Assembly: GCA_022824365.1 (NCBI GenBank)
Contig: JAJEAA010000027.1
Coordinates: 1 to 41,906, forward strand
From: Anaerolineae bacterium
Lineage (GTDB): Bacteria > Chloroflexota > Anaerolineae > Aggregatilineales > Phototrophicaceae
Length of the DNA: 41,906 nucleotides
Direction of reading: 5' to 3'
Part shown: positions 19,480 to 28,214 of the stretch, one piece after another
Layout of the letters: each line of letters starts with the position of its first letter
How positions within the stretch are numbered: the first letter of the stretch is position 1
Program-made: the position numbers and the translations under genes
Notes under the pieces: generated by a model
What the model was told of the DNA's origin: nothing
What the model saw: the letters and a program-made list of their open reading frames with translations, nothing else
Databases searched by the model: none

Positions 19480-21288
19480 CTAAGGCGCAATCTCCTCTTC
19501 CGGCAGGTCGAGTTGAATATGCAACTCGCCGAGTTGCTCCGCCTCGGCCGGCGAAGGCGCGCGCGCCATGATATCCGTGCCGCCTTGCGTCTTGGGAAAG
19601 GCGATCACTTCGCGGATGTTGGGCGCGCCAGCCAGCAGCATCACCAGACGGTCAATACCCCAAGCCATGCCACCGTGAGGCGGCGCGCCATATTCAAATG
19701 CTTCCAGCATGTGACCGAATTCAGCCATGGCCTGCTCCATGCTCTGTCCGATCAGCGGGAAAATTTTCTCCTGTATCGCGCGGTCGTGGATGCGGATGCT
19801 GCCGCCGCCAACCTCGTAGCCATTGCATACCAGGTCATATTGTGAACCACGCGCCGCCCCCGGGTCGCTATCCAGCAGATGCAAGTCTTCCGGCAGCGGC
19901 ATGGTGAACATGTGCTGAGACGGATCCCAGCGGTCGTTTTCCTCGTCGCGAATGAACTCGGGGAAATCGTAAACCCAGCAGAAGGCCAGCAGATCGTCGT
20001 CAAGATCCAACTCCGTCTTGAAGTGATTGCGCAGCGCATCCGTCACCTCATAGACGATCTCGTCCCTATCCGACATGAACAGCAGCAGATCGCCGCCCTC
20101 AGCCGCCATCGCCTCCAGCAGCTCCAGCTTGAGCTCAACGCTGAAGAACTTGCCGATCGGTCCCCGGAGTTCGCCTTCCGGATCAGTCGGCACAGTGATA
20201 TAGGCCAAGCCCTTCGCGCCAGCGCGACGCGCCATCGTTTCGAGATCCCGCGCCACCTTGCGCAATTGCGTCCCGCTCAAGGCGCCGGCCACGCCAGGCA
20301 CGCGCAGGCACTTGACTTTCTTGCCCGCCCTCACGTTCTCCACGAAAATCGGAAAAGCGCAGCGTCCGGCTATGTCGCTGATATCAATGGCGCGCAGGTC
20401 GAAGCGGATATCAGGGCGATCGGTGCCATACTGTTCCAGCGCGTCCTGATAGCGGATACGAGGAAATGGCTCGGCGATCAGACGCTTCTGCGGCGTGAGC
20501 GCTTTGACAATCTCGGCCGCCAGCTTTTCCATCAGCCGCATCACATCTTCGCGTTCGACAAAGCTCATCTCCAGGTCAAGCTGCGTGAACTCGGGCTGCC
20601 GGTCACCTCGCAAATCCTCATCGCGAAAGCAGCGAGCGATTTGAAAATAGCGCTCGAAGCCGCCGACCATCAGCAATTGTTTCAGTTGCTGCGGGGATTG
20701 CGGCAAGGCATAAAACATGCCCGGCTGCAAGCGGCTCGGCACCAGAAAATCGCGCGCGCCTTCCGGCGTGGTCTTGAAAAGAATCGGCGTCTCTATCTCT
20801 ACGAAATCTTCCGTGTCAAGGAAATCACGGATGAACTTGACCGTCTTGTGCCGCAGCAAGATGTTCTCCTGCATCGGCTCGCGGCGCAGGTCCAGGTAAC
20901 GGTGCCGCATGCGCAGCGCCTCATCCACACTGCCCTCTTCCTTGTTGATATAGAAAGGTGGCGTGCGCGACCGGTTCAGGATCACAATGTCGTCAGCGAC
21001 AATATCAATATCGCCGGTCGCGAGCTCCGGGTTGGCCGTGCCTTCCGGCCGAATCCGCACCTTGCCTTTCACTTGCAACACATACTCGTTGCGGGCGCTA
21101 TCCGCGACAGCATGGGCAGCCGGCGCCGATTCCAAATCGACAACCACCTGCGTTTTGCCCCAGCGATCGCGCAGATCGATGAAGATCAAGCCGCCTTGAT
21201 CGCGCCGCCGGTTCACCCAGCCCGCTAAGGTGACCGGTGTGCCAGCGTCTTTCTCCCGCAGCTCGCCACAGGTATGCGTCTTCATCAT
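19480..21288 (-). CDS. aspS: aspartyl-tRNA synthetase
   Basis: Class II synthetase of 602 aa, bacterial type with an inserted GAD domain. An N-terminal OB anticodon-binding domain ([20 protein letters not shown]) is followed by motif 1 (RHRYLDLRR), the flipping-loop region and motif 2 ([20 protein letters not shown]). The GAD insertion runs from about residue 290 to 425, and motif 3 is [15 protein letters not shown]. Either of the two adjacent ATGs at 21283-21288 could be used. The residue aligned with His31 of non-discriminating AspRS and Leu of E. coli is Gln31 here, so charging of tRNA-Asn cannot be judged. Confidence 0.97.
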   Translation of the reverse strand: MMKTHTCGELREKDAGTPVTLAGWVNRRRDQGGLIFIDLRDRWGKTQVVVDLESAPAAHAVADSARNEYVLQVKGKVRIRPEGTANPELATGDIDIVADDIVILNRSRTPPFYINKEEGSVDEALRMRHRYLDLRREPMQENILLRHKTVKFIRDFLDTEDFVEIETPILFKTTPEGARDFLVPSRLQPGMFYALPQSPQQLKQLLMVGGFERYFQIARCFRDEDLRGDRQPEFTQLDLEMSFVEREDVMRLMEKLAAEIVKALTPQKRLIAEPFPRIRYQDALEQYGTDRPDIRFDLRAIDISDIAGRCAFPIFVENVRAGKKVKCLRVPGVAGALSGTQLRKVARDLETMARRAGAKGLAYITVPTDPEGELRGPIGKFFSVELKLELLEAMAAEGGDLLLFMSDRDEIVYEVTDALRNHFKTELDLDDDLLAFCWVYDFPEFIRDEENDRWDPSQHMFTMPLPEDLHLLDSDPGAARGSQYDLVCNGYEVGGGSIRIHDRAIQEKIFPLIGQSMEQAMAEFGHMLEAFEYGAPPHGGMAWGIDRLVMLLAGAPNIREVIAFPKTQGGTDIMARAPSPAEAEQLGELHIQLDLPEEEIAP

Positions 21289-21412
21289 GATGCTGTGTCT
21301 CCCAATTCGGTTCTTGCCGCCGCATAGTCAATTTCCGGCTGGCGGAATAGCTTATCACGACCGCCACCGCAAATGTATGGTCATTCTGCGCCCGCGCGCC
21401 CCGCCGCTGCAC

Positions 21413-21441
21413 TTTACAGCGCCTGACAACTTGACTAAACT
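21413..21441 (+). promoter_or_regulatory. promoter, possibly giving a leaderless transcript
   Basis: TTTACA at 21413-21418, a 17-nt spacer and TAAACT at 21436-21441. The predicted start falls at about 21447-21449, on the ATG of the small membrane protein, which lacks a Shine-Dalgarno. Confidence 0.5.
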
Positions 21442-21448
21442 TCCCGTC

Positions 21449-21664
21449 ATGGACGCTGATGACCGCGCAATTACCAAGCGCCAGCTCGGCATTGGTCTGG
21501 CTGGTATCGGCATACTGGGCTTCGCCGGTATCCTGGCAATCGACCTCATTGATGTCGGGCGCTATGGCGGCATCGGTCCCGCGCAATCGCTCGCTCTGCT
21601 GCTGATGGTCGCGCTGACCGTCGTTGGCCTCTCGCTGATACCATTGGGCGACGCGCCCGCATGA
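21449..21664 (+). CDS. small two-helix membrane protein
   Basis: A 71-aa protein: a short charged start (MDADDRAITKRQ), two hydrophobic segments (GIGLAGIGILGFAGILAI and SLALLLMVALTVVGLSLIPL) and a short tail. The frame is open to 21230, but that part is antisense to aspS. The ATG at 21449 matches a promoter placing transcription start at the codon. The stop overlaps the glycosyltransferase start as ATGA, so the two are coupled and may work together. No family recognised. Confidence 0.7.
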   Translation: MDADDRAITKRQLGIGLAGIGILGFAGILAIDLIDVGRYGGIGPAQSLALLLMVALTVVGLSLIPLGDAPA

Positions 21665-23235
21665 GACCTGAAATCATCCGCCTGCGCCGCCTCCTGATGC
21701 TTGTGGCGACCGCATCACTGCTGTTTTCTCTCTTCGTCTATTTTCTCTACGCCGCCAACTTGCTCGCCTTCCCCTACGATTATGACCAGGGCGAAGGCTT
21801 CGAAGTACATGACACGGTGATATTCAGCCGCGGCGAATTGCCCTACCGTGATACGGAAGTCTATCCCTTTTACGCGAGCAACTACCCACCGCTATTTCAT
21901 GTCATGGCAGCGCCATTTGTCTGGTTCTTCGGTCCCGCCTATTGGTACGGTCGGCTTCTCGGATTCATCGGCTCCCTGGCAAGCGCGGCCGCCATCAGCT
22001 ATGCCGTCTACCGCGATGGGCAGCGCCAATCCTGGATCGCCCTGCTGGCCGGGCTGGCTTTCCTGGCTTCCAACTTTGTCTACCATATTGGGCCGCTCTA
22101 TCGCCAGCACACGATGATGGTCACGTTTGAGACGCTCGCCATAGTGCTGCTCGCGAGCGCCTTCCCGCGGCGCGATCGACGTGGCGTCGCCTTGGGTCTG
22201 CTGCTGCTGATTTGCGCCGGCTATACCAAACAATTAGCCGCTATCAGCGCAGCCGCCGCCATCATCTGGATGTTCCTTCGCGCCCCGCGACGCGCCGCCG
22301 CCTGGACTGCCGCCTTCGTATTGCTGGGCGGAGCTATCTTTCTGGCGCTGAACATCGCCTCCAGCGGCCAATGGTGGCTCCAGGCAATTGTCGCCAATGT
22401 GAACGATTTCATGCGCGAGCAAGCCTTCGGTCTATTCATCCTCTGGTTCAAGCTGCATGGATTTCTTTTAGCGCCCGCCATCATGTTGCTGATCTACGAG
22501 ACCTATATCGAGCGCCTATCGCTCTACAGCATCTGGTTCGTCGCGACCACTCTCCTGGGCGGGATCGCTTCCGGCGCCTGGGGCGCTGGCGACAGCTACC
22601 TGGTCACCTCGGTCGCCGCCATATGTATACTCAGCGGCATCTTTTTCTCGCGCATCGTCACTCATAATTTGTGGTTGCCCCGCATATTTCCAATCAGGAA
22701 TATCAGCGCCGGCGCCGCGATTATCATTCCCCTCCTGTATATGGGTTATGCGCGCGCCACACTCAAGATGCCGACTGATGGGAATTTCCAGCCGATTGCC
22801 CGAATCCTCGGAATCGAGGCGAACGTGCGTGAGGAATTCTACGACTCCGCCACTTTCGATGTCGGCGGTTACGCGCATATCGGCTATTTCCTGACGCCGG
22901 CCGATCGCGCCGCTGGCGACAAAATCGTCGAGCTAATCCTCGCCACCGACAAGCCCGTGCTCAGCGAAGAAGCCGGCTTCGCCATGGCGGCCGGGCGCGA
23001 TATAGTGACGAACCCCACCCAACTTCGAAATCTTCATCTCGCCGGACAGTTCAAAGGCGAGCAACTCATCAAGATGATCGAGCAACAGGAATTCGGTCTG
23101 GTCATCCTCCGCGCCCTCTTCTATCCGCCGCCCGTCCTCGAAGCGCTCGACCAATTCTATGAGCATCAAGAGTCGGTGCGCATGAACGACTTTGATTATT
23201 TGATCCTCCGCCCCAAAATCGCAGAAGACCCCTAA
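21661..23235 (+). CDS. polytopic GT-C-type glycosyltransferase-like membrane protein
   Basis: A 524-aa protein with about 10-12 hydrophobic segments. After the first helix the extracytoplasmic loop has FPYDYDQGEGFEVHD and then SNYPPLFHVM, the layout of GT-C enzymes (ArnT/PMT-like) that use lipid-linked sugars, where an acidic pair in loop 1 is catalytic. A soluble-looking C-terminal part of about 130 aa follows (from about residue 390). It overlaps the small membrane gene by 4 nt and is followed 10 nt later by the HDAC-like gene. Donor and acceptor are unknown; a role in envelope glycan or protein glycosylation is inferred. Confidence 0.75.
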   Translation: MRPEIIRLRRLLMLVATASLLFSLFVYFLYAANLLAFPYDYDQGEGFEVHDTVIFSRGELPYRDTEVYPFYASNYPPLFHVMAAPFVWFFGPAYWYGRLLGFIGSLASAAAISYAVYRDGQRQSWIALLAGLAFLASNFVYHIGPLYRQHTMMVTFETLAIVLLASAFPRRDRRGVALGLLLLICAGYTKQLAAISAAAAIIWMFLRAPRRAAAWTAAFVLLGGAIFLALNIASSGQWWLQAIVANVNDFMREQAFGLFILWFKLHGFLLAPAIMLLIYETYIERLSLYSIWFVATTLLGGIASGAWGAGDSYLVTSVAAICILSGIFFSRIVTHNLWLPRIFPIRNISAGAAIIIPLLYMGYARATLKMPTDGNFQPIARILGIEANVREEFYDSATFDVGGYAHIGYFLTPADRAAGDKIVELILATDKPVLSEEAGFAMAAGRDIVTNPTQLRNLHLAGQFKGEQLIKMIEQQEFGLVILRALFYPPPVLEALDQFYEHQESVRMNDFDYLILRPKIAEDP

Positions 23236-23245
23236 GGAGCGCCCA

Positions 23246-24280
23246 GTGACCACCGCATACCTGACCCATTCTCGCTTCACCGAGCACGACTTCCCCGGAC
23301 ACCCTGAACACGCGGGACGCATCCACGCCGTCTGGGAACAGATGAGGGCTCAGGGCTTGGCCGATCAGCTTCTGCGTATGGAGCCATCGCAGGCCGCCAA
23401 CGAGCAAATTCTCGCCGTACACAGCCCGGCTCACCTCGAGCGCCTGACGGACATATCCCATCAAGAACGGATGGCGCGCATCGATGCCGATACCTATGCC
23501 TTGCCCGTCTCGCTGGAAATCGCCCGGCTGGCGGCGGGCGCAGTCACCGGCGCCGTCGATCTGATCGCCGAGAAGCGCGCGGACAATGCTCTGGCTGTCG
23601 TGAGGCCGCCGGGGCATCACGCCACCGCCGATTGGCAGATGGGCTTCTGCCTGCTCAACAACATCGCTATCGCCGCCCGTCATGCCCAAGCACAGCACGA
23701 TTTCGAGAAGGCGCTCATCATCGATTATGATGTGCATCACGGCAACGGCACTCAAGACATCTTCTACGCCGATCCTTCCGTCATGTTCATCTCAATTCAT
23801 CAAAGCCCGCTCTATCCTGGCAGTGGCGCCTTGAATGAAACAGGCGCTGGCGCCGGCAAAGGTTTTACGCTTAATGTGCCGATTGCTGGCGGTCACGGAG
23901 ACGCGTCGTACAAGCGAATTTTCGCCGATGTCGTAGGACCCGCAGCCAAGCGGTTCGCGCCCGACCTCATTCTCGTCTCGGCCGGATTTGACGCGCATTG
24001 GGTTGACCCGCTCGCCGGCATGCAACTCAGCCTGGCCGGATATGATCACTTGGCCCGCGAATGTCTACGGATGGCGGAAGCGCTTTGTGGCGGAAGAATT
24101 GTCTTTGTCATGGAAGGCGGCTACGATCTCAAAGCATTGGCGCAAGGCTGGTGCAATATCGTCCGCGCCTTGCTCGGCAGTACAGCAATTGGCGATCCCT
24201 ACGGCGCCCCGCCCTCATCGCGAACCGGTGAAGACCTGTCTCCGCTCATCGAAAGAGCGCGCCGCATACATAAGCTCTAG
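23246..24280 (+). CDS. class II histone deacetylase-like / acetylpolyamine amidohydrolase family protein
   Basis: Zn-dependent deacylase of 344 aa. [16 protein letters not shown] contains the charge-relay His124-His125. [13 protein letters not shown] supplies Zn ligands Asp162 and His164, and [12 protein letters not shown] supplies Asp249. FVMEGGYDL is the C-terminal Gly-rich motif. The start is GTG at 23246 with AAGGAG about 7 nt upstream. In bacteria this family deacetylates polyamines, small molecules or protein lysines; the substrate cannot be read from sequence. The stop overlaps the convergent uvrB stop by 4 nt. Confidence 0.92.
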   Translation: MTTAYLTHSRFTEHDFPGHPEHAGRIHAVWEQMRAQGLADQLLRMEPSQAANEQILAVHSPAHLERLTDISHQERMARIDADTYALPVSLEIARLAAGAVTGAVDLIAEKRADNALAVVRPPGHHATADWQMGFCLLNNIAIAARHAQAQHDFEKALIIDYDVHHGNGTQDIFYADPSVMFISIHQSPLYPGSGALNETGAGAGKGFTLNVPIAGGHGDASYKRIFADVVGPAAKRFAPDLILVSAGFDAHWVDPLAGMQLSLAGYDHLARECLRMAEALCGGRIVFVMEGGYDLKALAQGWCNIVRALLGSTAIGDPYGAPPSSRTGEDLSPLIERARRIHKL

Positions 24281-26298
24281 CTCAGCATCAGATCGCCTTC
24301 GACGCCATGCGCTTCCATCAGCACGCCGCGCAAGTCAAATATCTGATCGCGGAGCGCGGCCGCCTTTTCAAATTCGAGAGCTTGCGCCGCCTTTTTCATC
24401 TCGCCTTCCAATTCATCAATCATGTGCTGCAGCTCGTCCGCAGGCAGGGTCTGCAAGCCCAAATCGACTGAGACTTGCTCATCCGCGTCTTCACTCTCGA
24501 TCGCGCGCAGTCGGTCCGTGATGTCCTGGATATCCTTGACGATTTGTTGGGGCTCAATGCCATTGTCGCGATTATAAGCTTCCTGTTTGGCTCGCCGCCG
24601 ATTCGTCTCGTCTATCGCCCCTTGCATCGCCGGGGTCATCTTGTCGGCGTACATGATGACCTTGCCCTCGACATGGCGAGCCGCCCGACCGATGGTCTGG
24701 ATCAAAGCAGGCTCCGAACGCAGGAAGCCAGCTTTGTCCGCATCGAGGATCGCAACCAGCGAGACCTCGGGCAGATCAAGCCCTTCGCGCAGCAAGTTAA
24801 TGCCGACGACGACATCATAGACGCCCATCCGCAAATCGCGGAGGATCTCGACGCGTTCCAGCGTATCGACCTCAGCGTGCAAGTATTGCCCCTTGATGCC
24901 CAGCTCGTTGAGGTAACCGGCCAGCTCTTCGGACATACGCTGCGTCAAGGTCGTGACAAGCACGCGCTGACCGTCGCGAACGCGCCTGGCGATCTCCTGC
25001 AACAAATCGTCAATCTGGCCTTCTATCGGACGCACATCCACCTGCGGATCGACAATGGCTGTGGGGCGTATAATTTGCTCGACCACTTGCTGAGCCTGCT
25101 TGTCTTCATAAGGTCCCGGCGTCGCGCTGGTGTAAACCGTTTGTCCTACCCGCTCCCAAAACTCGGCAAATTGCAGCGGTCGATTGTCCAGCGCGCTGGG
25201 CAAACGAAATCCGAAATCGACCAGAATCTGCTTTCGGGCGCGGTCGCCATTGTACATGCCGCGGATTTGCGGAATGGTCATATGACTCTCGTCTATCACC
25301 AGCAGGTGATCTTCCGGCAGATAATCGATCAAGGTGTAAGGCGCGCTGCCGGGCGGCCGCCGGTCGAAATGCCGCGAGTAGTTTTCGATGCCGGTGGTGA
25401 AGCCAACTTCGCGCAGCATCTCAATGTCGTAACGCGTGCGCTGTTCAATGCGCTGCGCTTCGATCAACTTGTCCTCGCGCTTGAAATAAGCGACCTGCTC
25501 TTCCAACTCCGCTTCGATATCGTGCAGCGCCTCGCGAATATGCTCGTCATCAGTGATGTATTCCCGCGCCGGAAAGATCGTCACCAAATTGTGAACGTGT
25601 ACAACTTCGCCCGTCAACGGGTGGAACTCGACGATCTTCTCGATTTCGTCGCCCCATAGGTAGATGCGAAAGGCCGTCTCGGAGTAGCCGGGCACAATCT
25701 CCAGCGTATCGCCGCGCGCGCGAAATGTGCCGCGGCGCAGTTCCAAATCATTGCGCGAATACTGAATCCGCACCAAATCGCGCAGCACGCGCTCCCGCCG
25801 CACCTCTTCGCCAACCGTCAATTCGACCGACATCTTCTGCCAATTCACCGGATCGCCAATGCCATATATGCAGGATACCGAGGCGACTATCAGCACATCG
25901 CGGCGGGAAAAGAGCGAGGCGGTGGCCGACAATCTAAGGCGCTCGATCTGCTCATTAATATCGGTCGACTTCTCAATGTACAGATCATGCCGCGGCACGT
26001 ACGCTTCCGGCTGATAATAATCGTAATAGCTGACGAAATACTCGATGGCATTGTCCGGGAAAAGCCGCTTGAACTCGGCATAGAGTTGCGCAGCCAGTGT
26101 CTTGTTGTGCGCCATGACCAGAGTCGGGCGTTGAGTCGCCTGCACAATATTGGCGATGGTGAAAGTCTTGCCGGTGCCGGTCGCGCCCAACAAAGTCTGA
26201 TGCCGATGCCCCTGCTTCAAACCCGCCAGCAAACCCTCGATGGCTGTCGGCTGATCGCCGGTAGGCGCAAATGGAGATTCCAACTCAAATTCAGGCAC
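24277..26298 (-). CDS. uvrB: UvrABC system protein B
   Basis: Damage-verification helicase of nucleotide excision repair. The 673-aa protein has Walker [10 protein letters not shown], the beta-hairpin region [12 protein letters not shown] that probes the DNA strand, helicase motifs including [14 protein letters not shown] and QTIGRAARH, and the C-terminal UVR motif ([20 protein letters not shown]) that binds UvrC. The start is GTG at 26296-26298, with GAGG upstream. A promoter lies at 26343-26372 and a full LexA-type box sits between promoter and start, so SOS induction is likely. Confidence 0.98.
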   Translation of the reverse strand: MPEFELESPFAPTGDQPTAIEGLLAGLKQGHRHQTLLGATGTGKTFTIANIVQATQRPTLVMAHNKTLAAQLYAEFKRLFPDNAIEYFVSYYDYYQPEAYVPRHDLYIEKSTDINEQIERLRLSATASLFSRRDVLIVASVSCIYGIGDPVNWQKMSVELTVGEEVRRERVLRDLVRIQYSRNDLELRRGTFRARGDTLEIVPGYSETAFRIYLWGDEIEKIVEFHPLTGEVVHVHNLVTIFPAREYITDDEHIREALHDIEAELEEQVAYFKREDKLIEAQRIEQRTRYDIEMLREVGFTTGIENYSRHFDRRPPGSAPYTLIDYLPEDHLLVIDESHMTIPQIRGMYNGDRARKQILVDFGFRLPSALDNRPLQFAEFWERVGQTVYTSATPGPYEDKQAQQVVEQIIRPTAIVDPQVDVRPIEGQIDDLLQEIARRVRDGQRVLVTTLTQRMSEELAGYLNELGIKGQYLHAEVDTLERVEILRDLRMGVYDVVVGINLLREGLDLPEVSLVAILDADKAGFLRSEPALIQTIGRAARHVEGKVIMYADKMTPAMQGAIDETNRRRAKQEAYNRDNGIEPQQIVKDIQDITDRLRAIESEDADEQVSVDLGLQTLPADELQHMIDELEGEMKKAAQALEFEKAAALRDQIFDLRGVLMEAHGVEGDLMLS

Positions 26299-26318
26299 GA
26301 TGCAGCCTCAACATCAGC

Positions 26319-26330
26319 GAACAGGTGTTC
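26319..26330. promoter_or_regulatory. LexA (SOS) box upstream of uvrB
   Basis: GAACAGGTGTTC, a perfect match to the Gram-positive-type LexA box GAAC-N4-GTTC, and with its flanks CGAAC...GTTCG. It lies just downstream of the -10 of the uvrB promoter, where a repressor would block transcription. This box type has been described for a green non-sulfur bacterium. Confidence 0.85.
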
Positions 26331-26342
26331 GTAAGCCGCATG

Positions 26343-26372
26343 ATTATAGCCTCTTTTTGCCGCATTCCGCAA
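26343..26372 (-). promoter_or_regulatory. promoter of uvrB
   Basis: TTGCGG at 26367-26372, an 18-nt spacer and consensus TATAAT at 26343-26348 on the minus strand; the LexA box follows 12 nt later. Confidence 0.7.
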
Positions 26373-26424
26373 GGTGCATTTGAGCGCCGCGGCGACAAAT
26401 TTGCGCCTAATGCCGGGCTTGCGC

Positions 26425-26453
26425 TTGACAGCATCACTTCCACCTGATATTAT
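26425..26453 (+). promoter_or_regulatory. strong promoter of the CAU tRNA operon
   Basis: Consensus TTGACA at 26425-26430, a 17-nt spacer and TATTAT at 26448-26453, about 35 nt before the first tRNA. Confidence 0.8.
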
Positions 26454-26486
26454 CATAATTCGCAGCGGAAATCGTTGCATTGACAA

Positions 26487-26558
<72 letters not shown>

Positions 26559-26562
26559 TCGA

Positions 26563-26636
26563 GCTGATGTAGCTCAGCTGGTTAGAGCGCGCGACTCATA
26601 ATCGCGAGGTCGGAAGTTCAAATCTTCCCATCAGCA
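26563..26636 (+). tRNA. tRNA with CAT anticodon: elongator Met, or Ile2 if lysidine-modified
   Basis: A 74-nt cloverleaf with a perfect 7-bp acceptor stem (GCTGATG/CATCAGC), D arm AGCTC...GAGC, anticodon stem CGCGA/TCGCG with loop CTCATAA, and T arm GGAAG-TTCAAAT-CTTCC. Discriminator A, no encoded CCA. The anticodon stem CGA/TCG resembles E. coli Ile2, but the TilS determinant pairs C4-G69 and C5-G68 are absent, so Met is slightly favoured. Confidence 0.9.
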
Positions 26637-26645
26637 CTGATTGGG

Positions 26646-26667
26646 GACCCGAAAACGGGTCTTTTTT
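26646..26667 (+). terminator. terminator of the CAU tRNA operon
   Basis: GACCCG-AAAA-CGGGTC followed by six T, 9 nt after the second tRNA. No T-run exists on the other side, so it does not clearly stop lysA, which ends 18 nt away in the opposite direction. Confidence 0.88.
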
Positions 26668-26684
26668 GATGCCTGCTTCCGGGC

Positions 26685-27926
26685 TTATAACTCCAGCCCA
26701 GGCAGATCGCTGATCATCTCCCGCCGCCGGCTGACACGCCAGCGATCCCCTGACTCCGCCACAACCGCCTCCGCCGGACGCGGGCGCGCATTATAATTGC
26801 TCGCCATCGCCATGCCATAGGCGCCGGCCGTCAGCAGCGCTACCCGGTCGCCCTCGCGCAACAATGGCAGCTTTCTATCGCGCGCCAGCACATCCGCCGA
26901 CTCACACACCGGTCCGACCACATGCGCCTTGACCATGTCGCCTTCAGTTTTGCGCAGCGGCAGGATTTCATGATGCGCGCCATAAAGCGCCGGACGAATC
27001 ATTTCGGCCATGCTCGCGTCGACGATGTAAAAGACCTGGCCCGCTTGCCGCTTCACATACAGCACTTCCGCTGCCAAAACACCGGCGTCAGCCACAATCG
27101 ACCGACCCGGCTCCAGCAAGACCTCGTAGCCGTCCAGCCGCGGCGCCAGCGCCTCCACGAAGTCTCCGAGTGAAGGTATCGTCTCGTCAAAGCGGTAGGC
27201 GACCGGCAAACCGCCACCCAGATTGATCTTCCGAATCTGCGGCCAGGGGCGAATCAAATCGAGCAGCTTATCCACGGCGCTCAGGGTGGCCTCGTTATCG
27301 CCAAGTTGACTGCCGATATGCAAGTGGATGCCGGCGAAGTTGATGCGCGGATACTGTGCTTGACTCGCCAAGACCTCGCGGATGACATCGGCGGTCAAGC
27401 CGAATTTCGCCGCGCCATGCCCAGTAGCCATGTAGGGATGCGTCTTCGCCTCCACCTGCGGATTCAACCGGGGCGCCACGCCTATGGTATCGACGCCCGC
27501 TTCGGCAGCCGCCTCATTGATGTACCGCAGTTCAAGCACATTCTCGACATTGAACCAGCCAATACCCTTCGATACGGCGAAGTTAATCTCCGCGCGAGTC
27601 TTGCCAACACCGGCAAAGACTATGTCCTTCCCCCGCGCGCCCGCTTCCAAAGCCAAGGTAATCTCGCCGCTGCTGACGCAATCGAAACCAGCGCCCGCCT
27701 CATTCAAGGCGCGTAGAATCGCCAGGCTGCCATTGGACTTCACGCTGAAATGCACGCGAGCGCCCAGCCGGGCAAAAGCTGATCGCAGGCGCCGATAATT
27801 TTCCAGGACGCGCTTGAGGCTGTAGATGTAGACCGGCGTGCCCGTCTCCCGGGCGATCGCGTCAATGTCCACTTCGTCTATGCAAAGCGAATCAGTCGCG
27901 TAGCGTATGGAGGAATTGAGAACCAT
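26685..27926 (-). CDS. lysA: diaminopimelate decarboxylase
   Basis: PLP enzyme converting meso-diaminopimelate to L-lysine. The 413-aa alanine-racemase-like barrel has VHFSVKSNGSLAIL (Schiff-base Lys), the HIGSQ motif in HLHIGSQLGD, NLGGGLP and EPGRSIV. The C-terminal beta domain has GPVCESADVLARDR, whose Cys-Glu completes the active site across the dimer, and TAGAYGMAMASNYN. The ATG at 27924-27926 has a poor SD. Only 15 nt separate it from the terminator after tRNA-Asp, and no promoter of its own is seen, so expression probably depends on read-through from the tRNA-Asp promoter. Confidence 0.96.
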   Translation of the reverse strand: MVLNSSIRYATDSLCIDEVDIDAIARETGTPVYIYSLKRVLENYRRLRSAFARLGARVHFSVKSNGSLAILRALNEAGAGFDCVSSGEITLALEAGARGKDIVFAGVGKTRAEINFAVSKGIGWFNVENVLELRYINEAAAEAGVDTIGVAPRLNPQVEAKTHPYMATGHGAAKFGLTADVIREVLASQAQYPRINFAGIHLHIGSQLGDNEATLSAVDKLLDLIRPWPQIRKINLGGGLPVAYRFDETIPSLGDFVEALAPRLDGYEVLLEPGRSIVADAGVLAAEVLYVKRQAGQVFYIVDASMAEMIRPALYGAHHEILPLRKTEGDMVKAHVVGPVCESADVLARDRKLPLLREGDRVALLTAGAYGMAMASNYNARPRPAEAVVAESGDRWRVSRRREMISDLPGLEL

Positions 27927-27941
27927 ATTCTCTACTCAAAC

Positions 27942-27969
27942 AAAAAGGAGACACCGAGTTGGCATCTCC
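27942..27969 (-). terminator. terminator between tRNA-Asp and lysA
   Basis: Minus-strand stem GGAGATGCC / GGTGTCTCC (9 bp with two wobbles, loop AACTC) followed by TTTTT. It starts 6 nt after the tRNA-Asp 3' end and 15 nt before the lysA ATG, so it should limit read-through into lysA. Confidence 0.8.
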
Positions 27970-27975
27970 GATTGA

Positions 27976-28048
27976 CGGGAGCGACGGGATTTGAACCCGC
28001 GATCTCCGGCTTGACAGGCCGGCATGTTAACCGCTACACCACGCCCCC
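27976..28048 (-). tRNA. tRNA-Asp (GTC)
   Basis: A 73-nt cloverleaf with acceptor GGGGGCG/CGCTCCC (one G-U), anticodon stem GCCGG/CCGGA region with loop CTGTCAA (anticodon GTC) and T arm GCGGG-TTCAAAT-CCCGT. Discriminator G, as expected for Asp. CCA is not encoded. It has its own promoter at 28062-28090 and a terminator just downstream. Confidence 0.94.
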
Positions 28049-28061
28049 AGACAACTTAGCT

Positions 28062-28090
28062 AGCTTAGCATTTACTTCGCCAGGTGTCAA
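28062..28090 (-). promoter_or_regulatory. promoter of tRNA-Asp (and probably lysA)
   Basis: TTGACA at 28085-28090, a 17-nt spacer and TAAGCT at 28062-28067, ending 13 nt before the tRNA 5' end. Confidence 0.75.
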
Positions 28091-28214
28091 GGCAATGAAG
28101 GCTCAACTTATCCGGCGTACGCAAAGCTCGTTCCTCGCAGCCAACTACTATCATAACGCGAGTTGGTCAATTACAATACCCGCTTAACCTGCCGAGCGCA
28201 AAGACAGTTGAGCC

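Noticed and set aside
19879..21228. 449-codon open frame on the plus strand
   Set aside because: Entirely antisense to aspS, compositionally rich in Arg/His/Gln as expected for a codon-bias shadow, with no motif or ribosome binding site.
21230..21448. N-terminal extension of the small membrane protein
   Set aside because: Antisense to the start of aspS and its upstream region, with no SD; the predicted promoter lies inside it.
24475..25659. 394-codon open frame on the plus strand
   Set aside because: Antisense to uvrB; no recognisable domain or start signal.
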